DNA of 32,795 bases from Planctomycetaceae bacterium (lineage in GTDB: Bacteria > Planctomycetota > Planctomycetia > Planctomycetales > Planctomycetaceae), in contig JADZEF010000015.1 in NCBI GenBank assembly GCA_020850695.1, positions 1 to 32,795 of the forward strand, written 5' to 3'. A program made the position numbers and the translations under genes. Below the pieces are notes generated by a model that had not been told where the DNA came from, ran no database searches, and worked only from the letters and a program-made list of their open reading frames with translations. Of this stretch, positions 21,196 to 29,853 are shown piece by piece; position 1 is the stretch's first letter; the number at the start of each line of letters is the position of its first letter.

Positions 21196-23442
21196 TCACT
21201 TCTTCTCTTCCGGCTTCGGCATCGGCTTCTCCACCTTCTGGATCCACTCGCGCAGAAGGATCAGCGCCTTTTCGTCCCGGATGCTCGTCGCCAGCGGCGG
21301 CATCTGTCCCTGGCCGCGGCGCGAGAGCCGCTGGAACATCACCGAGCGCTCCGGGCTGCCGGGGGCGATGACGCGGGCGTCGGGGATGGCGAACGTCTGG
21401 TGCTGCGGCTTTTCGTCGTAGACGAGCGTTTTCTCCCACGGCGTGTGGAAGCTCAGCTCCATCCGCGAGTTCCCCCCGCCGGCCGCCACGTGGCAGACCG
21501 AGCAGTTCGAATGGAGATACGAACGGGCCCGCTTCTCCAGCGGCTGCGAGTCGTCGTAGGGATCGACCAGCTTCGTCAACTCCTCGGGACGCTTCGGCAG
21601 CTTCGTCAGTCCCAGGTGCTCGAGGACTTCGAGTTGGTTGGCGACGAACCCGTTGCCGTAATCGTGGTCGCGGTTGAACTGCGGCTCGCTGAGGCCCAGG
21701 ACGTAATTCGCCGCACGGCTATGGCACACCATGCATTCGGCGCGGCTCGGGTAGTGCCACGTCTGCTTGCGGATGCCCCCTTCGGCGGTCGCGTCCTTGA
21801 TCTCATACGTCTTGTCGATCCCCGCCGCCGCCACAAGCTCCGCATCGGTCTGCTCGTCATTCCACAGATATGTATAGCCGACCCATTCGTTCTGCTGCTT
21901 GGTCATCAGCCGCGTCTCGATGCGGCGGCGCGACTTCGGATTGCCGGCCTCCATCTCGAGCGAGAACGACTTCACGAGGACCGTGTTGTCGGGGAGGTTC
22001 CAGCCGTTCGTCGGAGCGTAGGGGAACGCGGGCGCTTCAGGGATTCCGTAGAATCGCTCCTTGTGCGCCCCGTCCGACCACAGGGCCGCATTGACGGAGT
22101 ATGGGATGAGAGAATCGTGCAGCTTGTGCTCGGGGACCGAGACGAAGAGCCCCGTTTCGCTCAGCTTTGTGGGGAACTTCGGCGGGTTCTCGACCTTTGG
22201 CGAGGGGACGAGCTTCCAGAATGCCCCGCCGTAGTCGGCCAGCAGAATCTCGCCCTGGCTGTCTTCGCAGAATCCGAGGATGGCCGCGGTGGTGTCGGCG
22301 ATTTCCTTGTGGAAGGTGAGGTTCGTGCCGTCGTGCTTCGCCGCCCACACCTTCCCGGTCGAGTAGTCGCCGTAGAGGTAGCAGCCGGCGTATTCGGGGT
22401 ACTTCTTTCCCGAGTAGACAATGCCGCCCGTGATCGAGCGGGCTTCGGAGTGCGGGTGCTCGATGGTCGGCTTCGTCACGGGAATCGGCGACGGCGGGCG
22501 CTGCTCGTGGAAGGGGTGACCCCCTTCGTAGCGGGCCCAGCCGTAGTTCTCTCCCTTCTTGACGATGTGGATCATCTCCCACTGATCCTGCCCGATGTTG
22601 CCGACCCACAACTGGCCGGTCTTGCGGTCGAACGTCGCCCGCCACGGATTGCGGAAGCCGAACGCCCAGATCTCGGGGCGGGCTCCCTTCACATCGAGGA
22701 ACGGATTGTCCTTCGGCACCGCGTACGTCTTCCCCGGCTCGGGGTGATCGACGTCGATGCGGATCATCACCGCATTCAGGTCCTTGAGGTCCTGTCCGGT
22801 GTCGTCGGTGTCCGAGTCACTCGTGCCGTCGCCGGCCGGAACATAAAGGAAGCCGTCGGGGCCGAAAGCCGGCTCGCCGCCGTTGTGGCCGTTCGAAGCC
22901 CATTCGAGGATGTTGAGCTCGGAGTTGGCATCGCAGGCATATGGTGCCGTGCGGCTGACGGTGAACCGCGAGAGGCGGTCTTTCTTGATCTTCTTTTCCG
23001 GTGCCCCGTCCTTGGCCGGCTCGGTCACCTCCAGGTTGTTGAGGATGTAGATGTAGCCGTTCTCGGCGAACTTCGGATGGAACGTCATCCCGTAGGTTTC
23101 GCGCTTCGTCAGGTCGAGAAAGACCTCGGCCTTGTCGACGTCGGCGCGATTCGGGAAACGGACGATCTTGCCGTCCTGTGGCAACACGAGGAGATCGGTC
23201 GTCCCCTGCAGTTCGATGATGTAGAGCGGGTTCTTGATCGACAGCTTCGTGAAGATCTTTTCGCCCATCAGCGGTGGAGGCGGGTCGGGAGCGCCGATCA
23301 CCTTCGACGTCGTCATGGGCACGCGGGTGCGAATGCCCGCCGGAGCCTTGCTCCAGTCGCGGTCGGCGGCGTCCGCCGATGTCCAGACGATCAACCCGAG
23401 GCAGGCAAGAAGCCCCGCCCGCTGCAACTGGCAACCCCGCAT
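21196..23442 (-). CDS. PQQ-dependent sugar dehydrogenase-like propeller fused to a c-type cytochrome domain
   Basis: 748 aa from the ATG at 23442 (GGAG 8 nt upstream); longer in-frame starts at 23472 and 23541 are less likely. A signal peptide ends near 'WTSADAA'. Residues ~45-410 form a glucose/sorbosone-dehydrogenase six-bladed propeller: 'RETYGMTFHPKFAENGYIYI', 'SNGHNGGEPAFGPDGFLYV' with 'GDGTSDSD', 'WAFGFRNPWRATFDRKTGQ' and 'VGNIGQDQWEMI'. The C-terminal ~330 residues carry two heme motifs, 'CMVCH' (Cys570-His574) and 'CSVCH' (Cys647-His651), in a family seen fused to such propellers in planctomycetes. The last part has a 'RRGQGQMPPLAT' heme-ligand loop. Predicted role: periplasmic oxidation of a sugar or alcohol with electron transfer to heme. 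Confidence 0.9.
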   Translation of the reverse strand: MRGCQLQRAGLLACLGLIVWTSADAADRDWSKAPAGIRTRVPMTTSKVIGAPDPPPPLMGEKIFTKLSIKNPLYIIELQGTTDLLVLPQDGKIVRFPNRADVDKAEVFLDLTKRETYGMTFHPKFAENGYIYILNNLEVTEPAKDGAPEKKIKKDRLSRFTVSRTAPYACDANSELNILEWASNGHNGGEPAFGPDGFLYVPAGDGTSDSDTDDTGQDLKDLNAVMIRIDVDHPEPGKTYAVPKDNPFLDVKGARPEIWAFGFRNPWRATFDRKTGQLWVGNIGQDQWEMIHIVKKGENYGWARYEGGHPFHEQRPPSPIPVTKPTIEHPHSEARSITGGIVYSGKKYPEYAGCYLYGDYSTGKVWAAKHDGTNLTFHKEIADTTAAILGFCEDSQGEILLADYGGAFWKLVPSPKVENPPKFPTKLSETGLFVSVPEHKLHDSLIPYSVNAALWSDGAHKERFYGIPEAPAFPYAPTNGWNLPDNTVLVKSFSLEMEAGNPKSRRRIETRLMTKQQNEWVGYTYLWNDEQTDAELVAAAGIDKTYEIKDATAEGGIRKQTWHYPSRAECMVCHSRAANYVLGLSEPQFNRDHDYGNGFVANQLEVLEHLGLTKLPKRPEELTKLVDPYDDSQPLEKRARSYLHSNCSVCHVAAGGGNSRMELSFHTPWEKTLVYDEKPQHQTFAIPDARVIAPGSPERSVMFQRLSRRGQGQMPPLATSIRDEKALILLREWIQKVEKPMPKPEEKK

Positions 23443-23919
23443 CGACCGCACTCCGCCGTTTGAACGCGACATCCCGCCCGAGCCAGGGCCGAGACGAAAA
23501 GATCGTGTGACGCGGCCCGCACCGGGCCGACAGATCAACAAACTCCACGCGATCGATTATTGAGTGGCAGTCGAAAAGGTGCAAATCATCAGGTGTCGAG
23601 CGAAGAGGAAGGCCAAGGCATTCAACGCAAAGACGCAAGGATCGCAAAGCAGGAACGCCAAGGAAGAGCGATGCGGGCAGGTGAAGGAATTGAACTTTCG
23701 CCGGCGGGCATGCACGGAGGAGGGATTGCTGTTGCTGCTCCTTTGCGTTCCCCCCTTTGCGGCCCTTGCGTCTTTGCGTTGAGAGCTTTCCTTTGGGGGC
23801 ACGAATCGCACTGGACCGATTCGTGGTTTTTTGCCAGAGTCCCGCACTGATCCCCAGGAAGGGGAATCTCTCGGCCGGGCGACCGGTCGTCGGGCCAATT
23901 CTCAGCCGAGCGAACGGAC
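23443..23919. other. Intergenic region between the PQQ/cytochrome and GT2 genes
   Basis: 477 bp between divergent genes. It contains the inverted repeat at 23622-23782. Small open frames in and around the repeat (for example 23560-23850) translate to low-complexity Arg/Ala/Leu-rich text with no family resemblance and are not called. No clear promoter was found. Confidence 0.5.
23622..23782. repeat. Intergenic inverted repeat rich in GCAAAGACGCAAGG words
   Basis: A 19-bp arm (23622-23640) is an exact complement of 23764-23782, and pairing continues imperfectly inward for about 30 more bases on each side. The words CGCAAAG and CTTTGCG recur. The whole unit is about 160 bp and could form one long hairpin. 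Similar words are common in intergenic repeats of many bacterial genomes. Confidence 0.75.
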
Positions 23920-24927
23920 ATGCTCAGCGTTTCCATCGTCGTTCCCGTCTATAACGAAGTGGAGAACATCCCGCGCCTTTACCAGGCGCTGCTCGATGTT
24001 CTTCCCCTGCTCGGACGAGAGTACGAGATCATCTTCGTCGACGACGGCTCGCAGGATGGGTCGCTCGCGGCGCTGCGGGATTTAGCCGAAGCTGACGAAA
24101 ATGTAAAGGTGCTTGAGTTCCGCCATAACTTCGGCCAGACGGCGGCGATGGCGGCCGGCATTCAGGCCGCGACGTGCGATGTGGTCGTGACGCTCGACGC
24201 CGACCTGCAGAACGATCCGGCCGATATTCCGCGGATGCTGGCGAAGGTCGACGAGGGCTACGATGTCGTCCACGGGTGGCGCAAGAACCGCCAGGACGCG
24301 TTCGTCAGCCGGAAACTTCCGTCACGGATTGCCAACTGGCTGATCGCGCGGGTGACGCGGTTTTCGGTGCACGACCTCGGCTGCACGCTGAAAGCGATGC
24401 GCCGTGAGGTGGCCCAGGAACTGGAACTCTACGGCGAGATGCACCGCTTCATTCCGATTCTCGCCCATTGCCGCGGGGCGCGGTGTACGGAGATTGAGAC
24501 GAACCACCATCCGCGGCGATTCGGGAAGTCGAAGTACGGGATCTCGCGGACGGTGCGGGTGCTGCTTGACCTGATCACCGTGAAGTATCTGGTGCAGTAT
24601 CTGGTCAGCCCGATGAAGCTCTTCGGCACGCTGGGACTGATCAGTCTCGCGGTCGGGGCGGTGTCGGGGACGGCGACCGTTGCGATGAAGCTGGTTCAAC
24701 AGGTCGACATGACGGGCAACCCTCTGCTATTGCTGACGGTTCTCTCGATCATGCTCGGAGCGCAGTTCCTGGTGCTCGGAATGCTGGGCGAACTCGGGGC
24801 GCGGATCTACTTCGTCGCCCGGCGGATGCCGCCGTATGCCATTCGCGAGAGAATCAACTTTGATGTGGAACGGCCAGTGCTTCCGATGTCGCGGCCAGGA
24901 ATGGAGTCAGTGCGGCGGGTGGCCTAG
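23920..24927 (+). CDS. GT2 polyprenyl-phosphate glycosyltransferase (DPM1/GtrB/ArnC-like)
   Basis: 335 aa. It opens with '[20 protein letters not shown]'. The nucleotide-sugar and metal residues are visible in '[10 protein letters not shown]' (Asp41-Asp42) and '[10 protein letters not shown]' (Asp93, Asp95), followed by '[18 protein letters not shown]' and '[13 protein letters not shown]'. Two C-terminal membrane spans lie at about residues 230-255 and 266-290. This layout is that of enzymes that move a sugar from a nucleotide donor onto undecaprenyl phosphate at the cytoplasmic face. The next gene encodes a GT39 transferase that would use such a lipid-linked sugar, so the two form a likely functional pair. 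The sugar identity cannot be inferred. Confidence 0.93.
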   Translation: MLSVSIVVPVYNEVENIPRLYQALLDVLPLLGREYEIIFVDDGSQDGSLAALRDLAEADENVKVLEFRHNFGQTAAMAAGIQAATCDVVVTLDADLQNDPADIPRMLAKVDEGYDVVHGWRKNRQDAFVSRKLPSRIANWLIARVTRFSVHDLGCTLKAMRREVAQELELYGEMHRFIPILAHCRGARCTEIETNHHPRRFGKSKYGISRTVRVLLDLITVKYLVQYLVSPMKLFGTLGLISLAVGAVSGTATVAMKLVQQVDMTGNPLLLLTVLSIMLGAQFLVLGMLGELGARIYFVARRMPPYAIRERINFDVERPVLPMSRPGMESVRRVA

Positions 24928-24978
24928 GGCGAGTGTTTCGAGTTCGAATCCTGGATCTGACTTCGAACGGTGCCTGTC

Positions 24979-25087
24979 AGAGGCCACGGAAACGACGGAT
25001 GAAATGGAGGGGACGGAAACCGTCGAACTCATTCATCGTTCCAGTCGCGGTCCGTGCGGATCCGTCCGATCCGTCGTTTCCGCGGTC
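24979..25087. repeat. Two-copy intergenic palindromic element, copy 2
   Basis: Same ends as the element at 12446-12560: ACGGAAACGACGGA at 24986-24999 and its complement TCCGTCGTTTCCG at 25070-25082. About 109 bp long, lying between the GT2 and GT39 genes. An open frame runs through it from 24933, but the GT39 gene most likely starts after the repeat. Confidence 0.75.
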
Positions 25088-25160
25088 CATTGATAGTTCG
25101 AACGAGCCAGAGCCGCGATTTGATCACAGACTCGGAAAGCGGTTTCGCAAGGATTGCGGG

Positions 25161-27080
25161 ATGAGTCAGGCGGGCCACTCAGCGTTGGAAGAACGCCAGC
25201 GAGCGTCTGTCGAGCGACGCCGCGCCCCGCTCCAGACACGCCTTCGCACGTCCCATCGCCATGACGCGAAGAACGCCGCATCCACGGTTGGCGTGACGGA
25301 TGAGCCCGTTCTGTCGACGCCCGTCGCACTCGGATTGAACCGCGGCCTCGTGGCGTCGGTGACCGTCGCGGCCCTGCTGCTGATCTTCTTCCACCTGGGA
25401 CAGTACCGGACCTTCGGGAAACACGAGGGGTACGTCGTCGTCACCGCCCGCGAGATGATCGAATCGGGCGACTGGATCGTGCCACGGTTCGCCGGCGTCC
25501 CGCGGCTGGCAAAACCCCCGCTGGCATACTGGGTGATTGCCGCGTCGGCGACGCTGTGTGGCGAACTCAACGAATGGTCGGCGCGGCTTCCCGCGGCCCT
25601 GTCGTCCCTCGCACTGGCGGCTCTCATTGGATTCTGGGGAGCCCGCTGGCACGGCCGCGTGGCGGGACTCGGGGCGGCTGCCGTCGCAGTCTCCTCGCTC
25701 CTCGTGCAGACGTACGCCCGCCGTGCCGAAGTCGACATGCTCCTCTGCCTGGTCACGACGGGAGCAATGTTCCTCGCCGCCGAGCAACCGTTCGAAGAAC
25801 GCGGCCGCCGCGCCTTTGCCCGCTGGACCGGGATCTATGCTCTTCTGGCCGTCGCCTGGATGGCGAAGTTTCATTACGCCCCCGTCATGGTGCTGACGCC
25901 GGTCTTCGTCCACGCCTTCCTGCAGCGGCGATGGCGGACGTACCGCGACGCTCTCAACCCCGTCGGACTCGCCATGATGGCCGCTGCGATCCTGATCTGG
26001 AAACAGATGGTCGTCGCCCGCGTCCCGAATGCCGAAGCGGTCTGGATGAAGGAGACAGTCGGCCGCGTCTCGGGGAGCCTCGGCGCCGAACCGGCCTGGT
26101 TCTACTTCCTCGATATCACGATTGTCCTTCTGCCGTGGACGCCGCTGGTGATGCTGGCGGCATCCGAAAGCTGGATCGCGGCCTGGAGGGGATTGCAGCA
26201 GGGTCTCGGGACCATGTGGAAAAATCGCTCGGTTGCCTCGCTTGCGGAGAACTGGGCGCGCTCGGCGACGACCGATGACGGCCGGCAGCGGTTCCTGTGG
26301 ACGTGGTTTCTGGTGCAGTTCACGATCCTGTCGAGCATGTCGGCGAAACACCAGCACTACCTGGCCGCGGCCCTGCCGATGATGGCTTTGCTGGCCGGCC
26401 GCGCAATCGACCGCATCGCGCGGTATCTCGTCTCGGGCGAGTTCGAATTCGGGCGCGCGGCATTACGCGTCAGTCTTGGCGTCGTGCTCGTGCTTTCGAT
26501 CGGAAGTGCGGCCGTGCTCGGGCGACGGTTTCCCGAATTGACAACGTGGGCCGTCGTTCTGGGATTGCTGATGGCCGTCGGCGGATGGGTCACAGTCATG
26601 CTGACGTCGCACCGACGCTACATCGCGGCGGTTCACTCGCTGATCGCGGCGTTCGTCGTCTGTTCGATGGTGGCGACCGCGAAGTTCATTCCGGCCGATG
26701 ACTATCGTCGTCCGGCGGCCGAGTTCGCCCGCGAGATGCGGTCACGCGCCGGCGGAGACGCCCTCCTCGTCAGCTATGCCTTCGGTCCCGATCCGCTCGT
26801 CTACTACCTTGGCTCGCCAGCGCGCCGAGTCGACAAGCGGGATGAACTCGACGAACTCCTGCACGAGCACCGCACCCTCCGTGTCGTCGCTCTGGCGCAG
26901 CGTCGCGATGAACTGGCCACGCTTGGCGACATCCACGTTCTGGGAGAATCCGTCGTCGATCCGACGATGCGGCGGGCGCGGAAGCTCATCGACGTCGAAT
27001 TGTCAGAACGCGAGCCGACGCTCCCTCCGCAGCCGGAAGTGCGGTACGCGACCGAGCCGGGGACAGCAGACCGTCAGTAG
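25161..27080 (+). CDS. GT39-family (ArnT/PMT-like) membrane glycosyltransferase
   Basis: 639 aa from the ATG at 25161 (AAGGA 8 nt upstream). The same frame is open from 24933, but that part translates the intergenic repeat. After a basic cytoplasmic tail of about 60 residues comes the first membrane span ('LVASVTVAALLLIFFHLG') and then the diagnostic loop 'KHEGYVVVTAREMIESGDWIVP' (in parts), 'RFAGVPRLAKPPLAYWVIA', matching the 'E..Y..iAreMl.sGDWvvPrlnG.p...KPPL.YW' signature of ArnT and protein mannosyltransferases. About ten further hydrophobic spans follow, then a soluble C-terminal domain (~500-639). It should transfer a sugar from a polyprenyl-phosphate donor to an acceptor on the periplasmic side. 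The donor is presumably made by the GT2 enzyme just upstream. Confidence 0.9.
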   Translation: MSQAGHSALEERQRASVERRRAPLQTRLRTSHRHDAKNAASTVGVTDEPVLSTPVALGLNRGLVASVTVAALLLIFFHLGQYRTFGKHEGYVVVTAREMIESGDWIVPRFAGVPRLAKPPLAYWVIAASATLCGELNEWSARLPAALSSLALAALIGFWGARWHGRVAGLGAAAVAVSSLLVQTYARRAEVDMLLCLVTTGAMFLAAEQPFEERGRRAFARWTGIYALLAVAWMAKFHYAPVMVLTPVFVHAFLQRRWRTYRDALNPVGLAMMAAAILIWKQMVVARVPNAEAVWMKETVGRVSGSLGAEPAWFYFLDITIVLLPWTPLVMLAASESWIAAWRGLQQGLGTMWKNRSVASLAENWARSATTDDGRQRFLWTWFLVQFTILSSMSAKHQHYLAAALPMMALLAGRAIDRIARYLVSGEFEFGRAALRVSLGVVLVLSIGSAAVLGRRFPELTTWAVVLGLLMAVGGWVTVMLTSHRRYIAAVHSLIAAFVVCSMVATAKFIPADDYRRPAAEFAREMRSRAGGDALLVSYAFGPDPLVYYLGSPARRVDKRDELDELLHEHRTLRVVALAQRRDELATLGDIHVLGESVVDPTMRRARKLIDVELSEREPTLPPQPEVRYATEPGTADRQ

Positions 27081-27243
27081 CACGGCGGTGTTTCAGCCGA
27101 TGCTCGCGATGCTCCATCGGCAGCTCTCATGTTTGGCACGCGATTCGGCTGATCGCTCGATCGACGCCGCATGGTTCGCAGGACGCGGTTGGCACGCCCG
27201 GCGCCTGCTTGAACCGCCCGCAGCCGCTCGACATCTCGGCTTT

Positions 27244-27270
27244 CTTCTCGCGGAGCGAGAAGGCTACTTT
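27244..27270. repeat. GTAG-footed hairpin with TCC/GGA triloop
   Basis: The stem CTTCTCGC/GCGAGAAG (27244-27251, 27255-27262) has a GGA loop and is followed by GGCTACTTT. On the minus strand it reads GTAG-C-stem-TCC-stem, the same architecture as at 32457-32636. It lies between the convergent ends of the GT39 gene and trpE and might also help terminate them. Confidence 0.65.
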
Positions 27271-27300
27271 CTTTGAGCTACCTCTTTAGCACATCCCGCA

Positions 27301-28791
27301 CTACAGCTGCGTCTCGGCGATGTCGACGGCCTTCAGCAGGCCGCGGGCCTTGTTGAGCGTTTCCTGATACTCGCTCGCTGGGACGCTGTCCGCCACGATC
27401 CCCGCACCGGCCTGCACGTAGACCGTCTGTCCCTGCATCACCATTGTCCGGAGCGCGATGCACGTATCCATTGCCCCGGTGAAGTCGACGTAGCCGACGG
27501 CCCCCGCGTAGGGGCCGCGGCGACGCGTTTCAAGCTCGTCGATGATCTCCATCGCCCGCACTTTGGGAGCACCCGAGACCGTGCCCGCCGGCAGTCCGGC
27601 CCGCAAGGCTTCGAGGGCCGAGCGGCCTTCTTCGAGCTGGCCGGTGACGTTCGACGTGATGTGCATCACGTGGCTGTATCGCTCGACGACCATGCAGTCG
27701 CTCAGACGCACCGAGCCATATTTGGCGACGCGGCCGACATCGTTTCGGGCGAGGTCGATCAGCATGACGTGCTCGGCCCGCTCCTTCGGGTCGGCGAGAA
27801 GTTCGGCCGCCAGCTCGGCGTCTTCGGCGGGGGTCTTTCCGCGGGGGCGGGTTCCGGCGAGCGGGCGGATCGTTACCTCACCGTCCTCCACCCGCACCAT
27901 GATCTCGGGCGAACTGCCGATCAGGTTCACGTCCGGCGTGCGCAGCAGAAACATGAAAGGGCTCGGGTTAACGATCCGCAGCGCCCGGTAGATGTCGATC
28001 GGCCGGGCGCTCGTCTCGCGGTGGAGCCGCTGGCTGAGGACCACCTGGAACGCGTCACCCGCCTTGATGTACTCCTTGCAGCGTTCGACGATTCCCTCGA
28101 ATTCCGACTGCGTGAAGTTCGACTTCCAGTCGCCCGGCACCTGTACGTCGATCTTGATATCGGTCAGCTGCAGGTCGGTCGCTCCCTGCTGCATCTGCCG
28201 GCAGATCTCGTCGACGCGGTGGCAGGCGTCCTCATAGGCCGCTTCGCGGTCGCCGCCGAACTTCGACGGCTGGGCATGGGCAACCACCATGATCGTCTTC
28301 TTCACGTGGTCGAAGATGACCATGCGGTCGTAGAGGCCGAACGAGAGGTCGGGGAGCTTGCGGTCGTCAAGGGGGGCGTTGGGGAGCCGTTCGGTGTAGC
28401 GGATGACGTCGTAGCCGAAGTAGCCGACCGCACCGCCGCAAAATCGCGGCAACCCGGGGATATGAACCGCCCGATACTTTGCGAGGAGCGCGTTGAGCTC
28501 GGCGAGCGGATCGCTGACCTGCGAACGCCGTGAGCCGCTGGCGTCGGTTTCGATCCACTCGTTCCCGAAGGCTTCGACGCGCAGGAACGGGTCGGACCCG
28601 AGGAAGCTGTAGCGGCCGATCTTCTCTCCGCCGACGACGCTCTCGAACAGGAACGAGGATGAGCCCCATTGGATCCGGCAATACGCCGCCAGCGGCGTCA
28701 GGGTATCGCCGACCAGCTGGCGATAGACGGGGATGAGGTCGGCGTTGTCCGCCAGTTCGGAGAACGTGTCGAAATCAGGCAGGTGACGCAT
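27301..28791 (-). CDS. trpE: Anthranilate synthase component I
   Basis: 496 aa. It converts chorismate plus ammonia or glutamine-derived ammonia to anthranilate, the first step of tryptophan synthesis. Visible motifs are the regulatory-site region '[20 protein letters not shown]', '[20 protein letters not shown]', '[20 protein letters not shown]', '[20 protein letters not shown]', '[14 protein letters not shown]', '[20 protein letters not shown]' and '[20 protein letters not shown]'. All are typical of TrpE/PabB, and the N-terminal domain favours TrpE. I chose the ATG at 28791 (family N-terminus 'LPDFDTF'); an in-frame ATG at 28881 would add 30 residues. No Shine-Dalgarno sequence is visible. 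No trpG or other trp gene is adjacent and no leader peptide was found. Confidence 0.95.
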   Translation of the reverse strand: MRHLPDFDTFSELADNADLIPVYRQLVGDTLTPLAAYCRIQWGSSSFLFESVVGGEKIGRYSFLGSDPFLRVEAFGNEWIETDASGSRRSQVSDPLAELNALLAKYRAVHIPGLPRFCGGAVGYFGYDVIRYTERLPNAPLDDRKLPDLSFGLYDRMVIFDHVKKTIMVVAHAQPSKFGGDREAAYEDACHRVDEICRQMQQGATDLQLTDIKIDVQVPGDWKSNFTQSEFEGIVERCKEYIKAGDAFQVVLSQRLHRETSARPIDIYRALRIVNPSPFMFLLRTPDVNLIGSSPEIMVRVEDGEVTIRPLAGTRPRGKTPAEDAELAAELLADPKERAEHVMLIDLARNDVGRVAKYGSVRLSDCMVVERYSHVMHITSNVTGQLEEGRSALEALRAGLPAGTVSGAPKVRAMEIIDELETRRRGPYAGAVGYVDFTGAMDTCIALRTMVMQGQTVYVQAGAGIVADSVPASEYQETLNKARGLLKAVDIAETQL

Positions 28792-28970
28792 GGAACGAAG
28801 GACACGCCTTGCACTGTGAGAATGACTACAGGTGTCCGCGGGGGACGGAAGCACGACATCGATCGCCGCTTGCGGGTTCACATTGGCGGCACCGCCGCGG
28901 GCGGCGCTCCGCTTGTCCCAATCATAATAACGGCAATTTGTTACGACTCACAGCGACCCGCGCATCGTGC

Positions 28971-28998
28971 TTGACAGTGGTCCCCCCCCCGTTAGAAT
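28971..28998 (+). promoter_or_regulatory. Sigma-70-type promoter of mcsA with a C9 tract in its spacer
   Basis: The -35 TTGACA (28971-28976) and the -10 TAGAAT (28993-28998) are separated by 16 bp. The spacer contains nine consecutive C residues (28982-28990). Transcription would start near 29005, leaving a leader of about 100 nt before mcsA. No CIRCE or CtsR box was seen. Confidence 0.7.
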
Positions 28999-29102
28999 TC
29001 CGGGGACCTCAGGCGTCTTTATTGGCGTAGAGTTTATTTCTTGAACCTGCATCGGTCTGCTCCCGCCGCTGCCGTGTTCCGCACGTTCTGCGGACCGTCT
29101 CC

Positions 29103-29600
29103 ATGAAGAAATGTTCGAAGTGTGCCAAGTCGGCGACGCTGCACATCACGGAAATCCGCAAGGGGGTTGTCCAGGAAGTGCACCTGTGCGAGTCGTGCGC
29201 CCAGCAGTACCTGAGTGCGACGACGCCGAGCGAAGATGAGGATATCGAGCTCGAAGAAGAAGCGGGAAACGAGGCCGAACGCGAGCTGAGCGACATCGAC
29301 CAGCTGGTCTGCCCGAGTTGCGGGATTTCGTTCCGCGAGTTCCGCAGCCAGGGGCGGCTCGGTTGCCCGCACGACTACATCGCCTTTGAAAAGGAACTGC
29401 TGCCGCTACTGGAGAACATCCATGGGGCGACGCAGCACACTGGAAAATTCCCCAAGCGGGCGCCGGACGCCAGCCAGCGGCAGTACCAGCTGATCAAGCT
29501 CCGCAGCGAGCTGAAGCAGGCCATCGAGGAAGAAGCCTACGAGCAGGCGTCGCGGCTCCGCGACCAGATTCAGCAGATTGAGAAGGCCGGGGGCGAGTAG
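29103..29600 (+). CDS. mcsA: McsA-like protein-arginine kinase activator
   Basis: 165 aa. Two zinc-binding modules are visible: 'KKCSKCAKSATLHITEI' with 'LCESCAQQYL' (Cys4, Cys7 and a CxxC near 30), and 'LVCPSCGISFREFRSQGRLGC' (given by its key cysteines, CxxC near residues 70-73 and a later Cys-Pro-His). The acidic stretch 'EDEDIELEEEAGNE' links them. The C-terminus has a UvrB/UvrC-type motif, 'LRSELKQAIEEEAYEQASRL' followed by 'RDQIQQIE'. This is the order seen in McsA, which binds and activates the arginine kinase McsB. The mcsB gene follows after 253 bp, an unusually wide gap holding an inverted repeat. Confidence 0.92.
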   Translation: MKKCSKCAKSATLHITEIRKGVVQEVHLCESCAQQYLSATTPSEDEDIELEEEAGNEAERELSDIDQLVCPSCGISFREFRSQGRLGCPHDYIAFEKELLPLLENIHGATQHTGKFPKRAPDASQRQYQLIKLRSELKQAIEEEAYEQASRLRDQIQQIEKAGGE

Positions 29601-29629
29601 GCAGTTGGAAGGTCGAAATCCGAAATTCA

Positions 29630-29810
29630 AATGTCGAAGGAAAGTCAAAAGCCCAAAAGCTCAAAGGGTTCATTTGACCGACCGGCGGCATGCCTGCGAC
29701 TTTGACAGGACCGACCTGTGATAAGATTGTGAGGAAGACGCGTGATTGATGTTGCGGGCGGCGCCTGAACCGCCATTTTGAGTTTCGACTTTTGAATTTC
29801 CTTCGACATT
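29630..29810. repeat. Inverted-repeat-bounded spacer between mcsA and mcsB
   Basis: A 22-bp arm (29630-29651) pairs with 29789-29810 with one mismatch, enclosing 137 bp. Inside are TTGACA (29702-29707) and TGTGATAAGAT (an extended -10-like sequence ending 29727), spaced only 14 bp apart, a weak candidate for a separate mcsB promoter. No open frame of interest occurs here. Confidence 0.6.
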
Positions 29811-29853
29811 AGATTTTCATCCTTCGGATCTTCGCATCCGGCCGGAGTGCTCC

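Noticed and set aside
20935..23463. Long plus-strand open frame opposite the PQQ/cytochrome gene (842 codons)
   Set aside because: It is a shadow of a well-supported minus-strand gene with signal peptide and heme motifs. The translation is rich in Arg, Val and Asp repeats without any family resemblance.
24933..25160. N-terminal extension of the GT39 protein by 76 residues
   Set aside because: It would translate the intergenic repeat. The ATG at 25161 has a good ribosome-binding site, and the family N-terminus fits.
26698..27276. Plus-strand frame overlapping the end of the GT39 gene and running past it
   Set aside because: It is out of phase with the real gene, Ser/Arg/Thr-rich, and has no family resemblance.
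28882..28970. trp leader/attenuator upstream of trpE
   Set aside because: No Trp-rich short ORF or paired antiterminator hairpins were seen. A TATGAT-like -10 on the minus strand has no matching -35.
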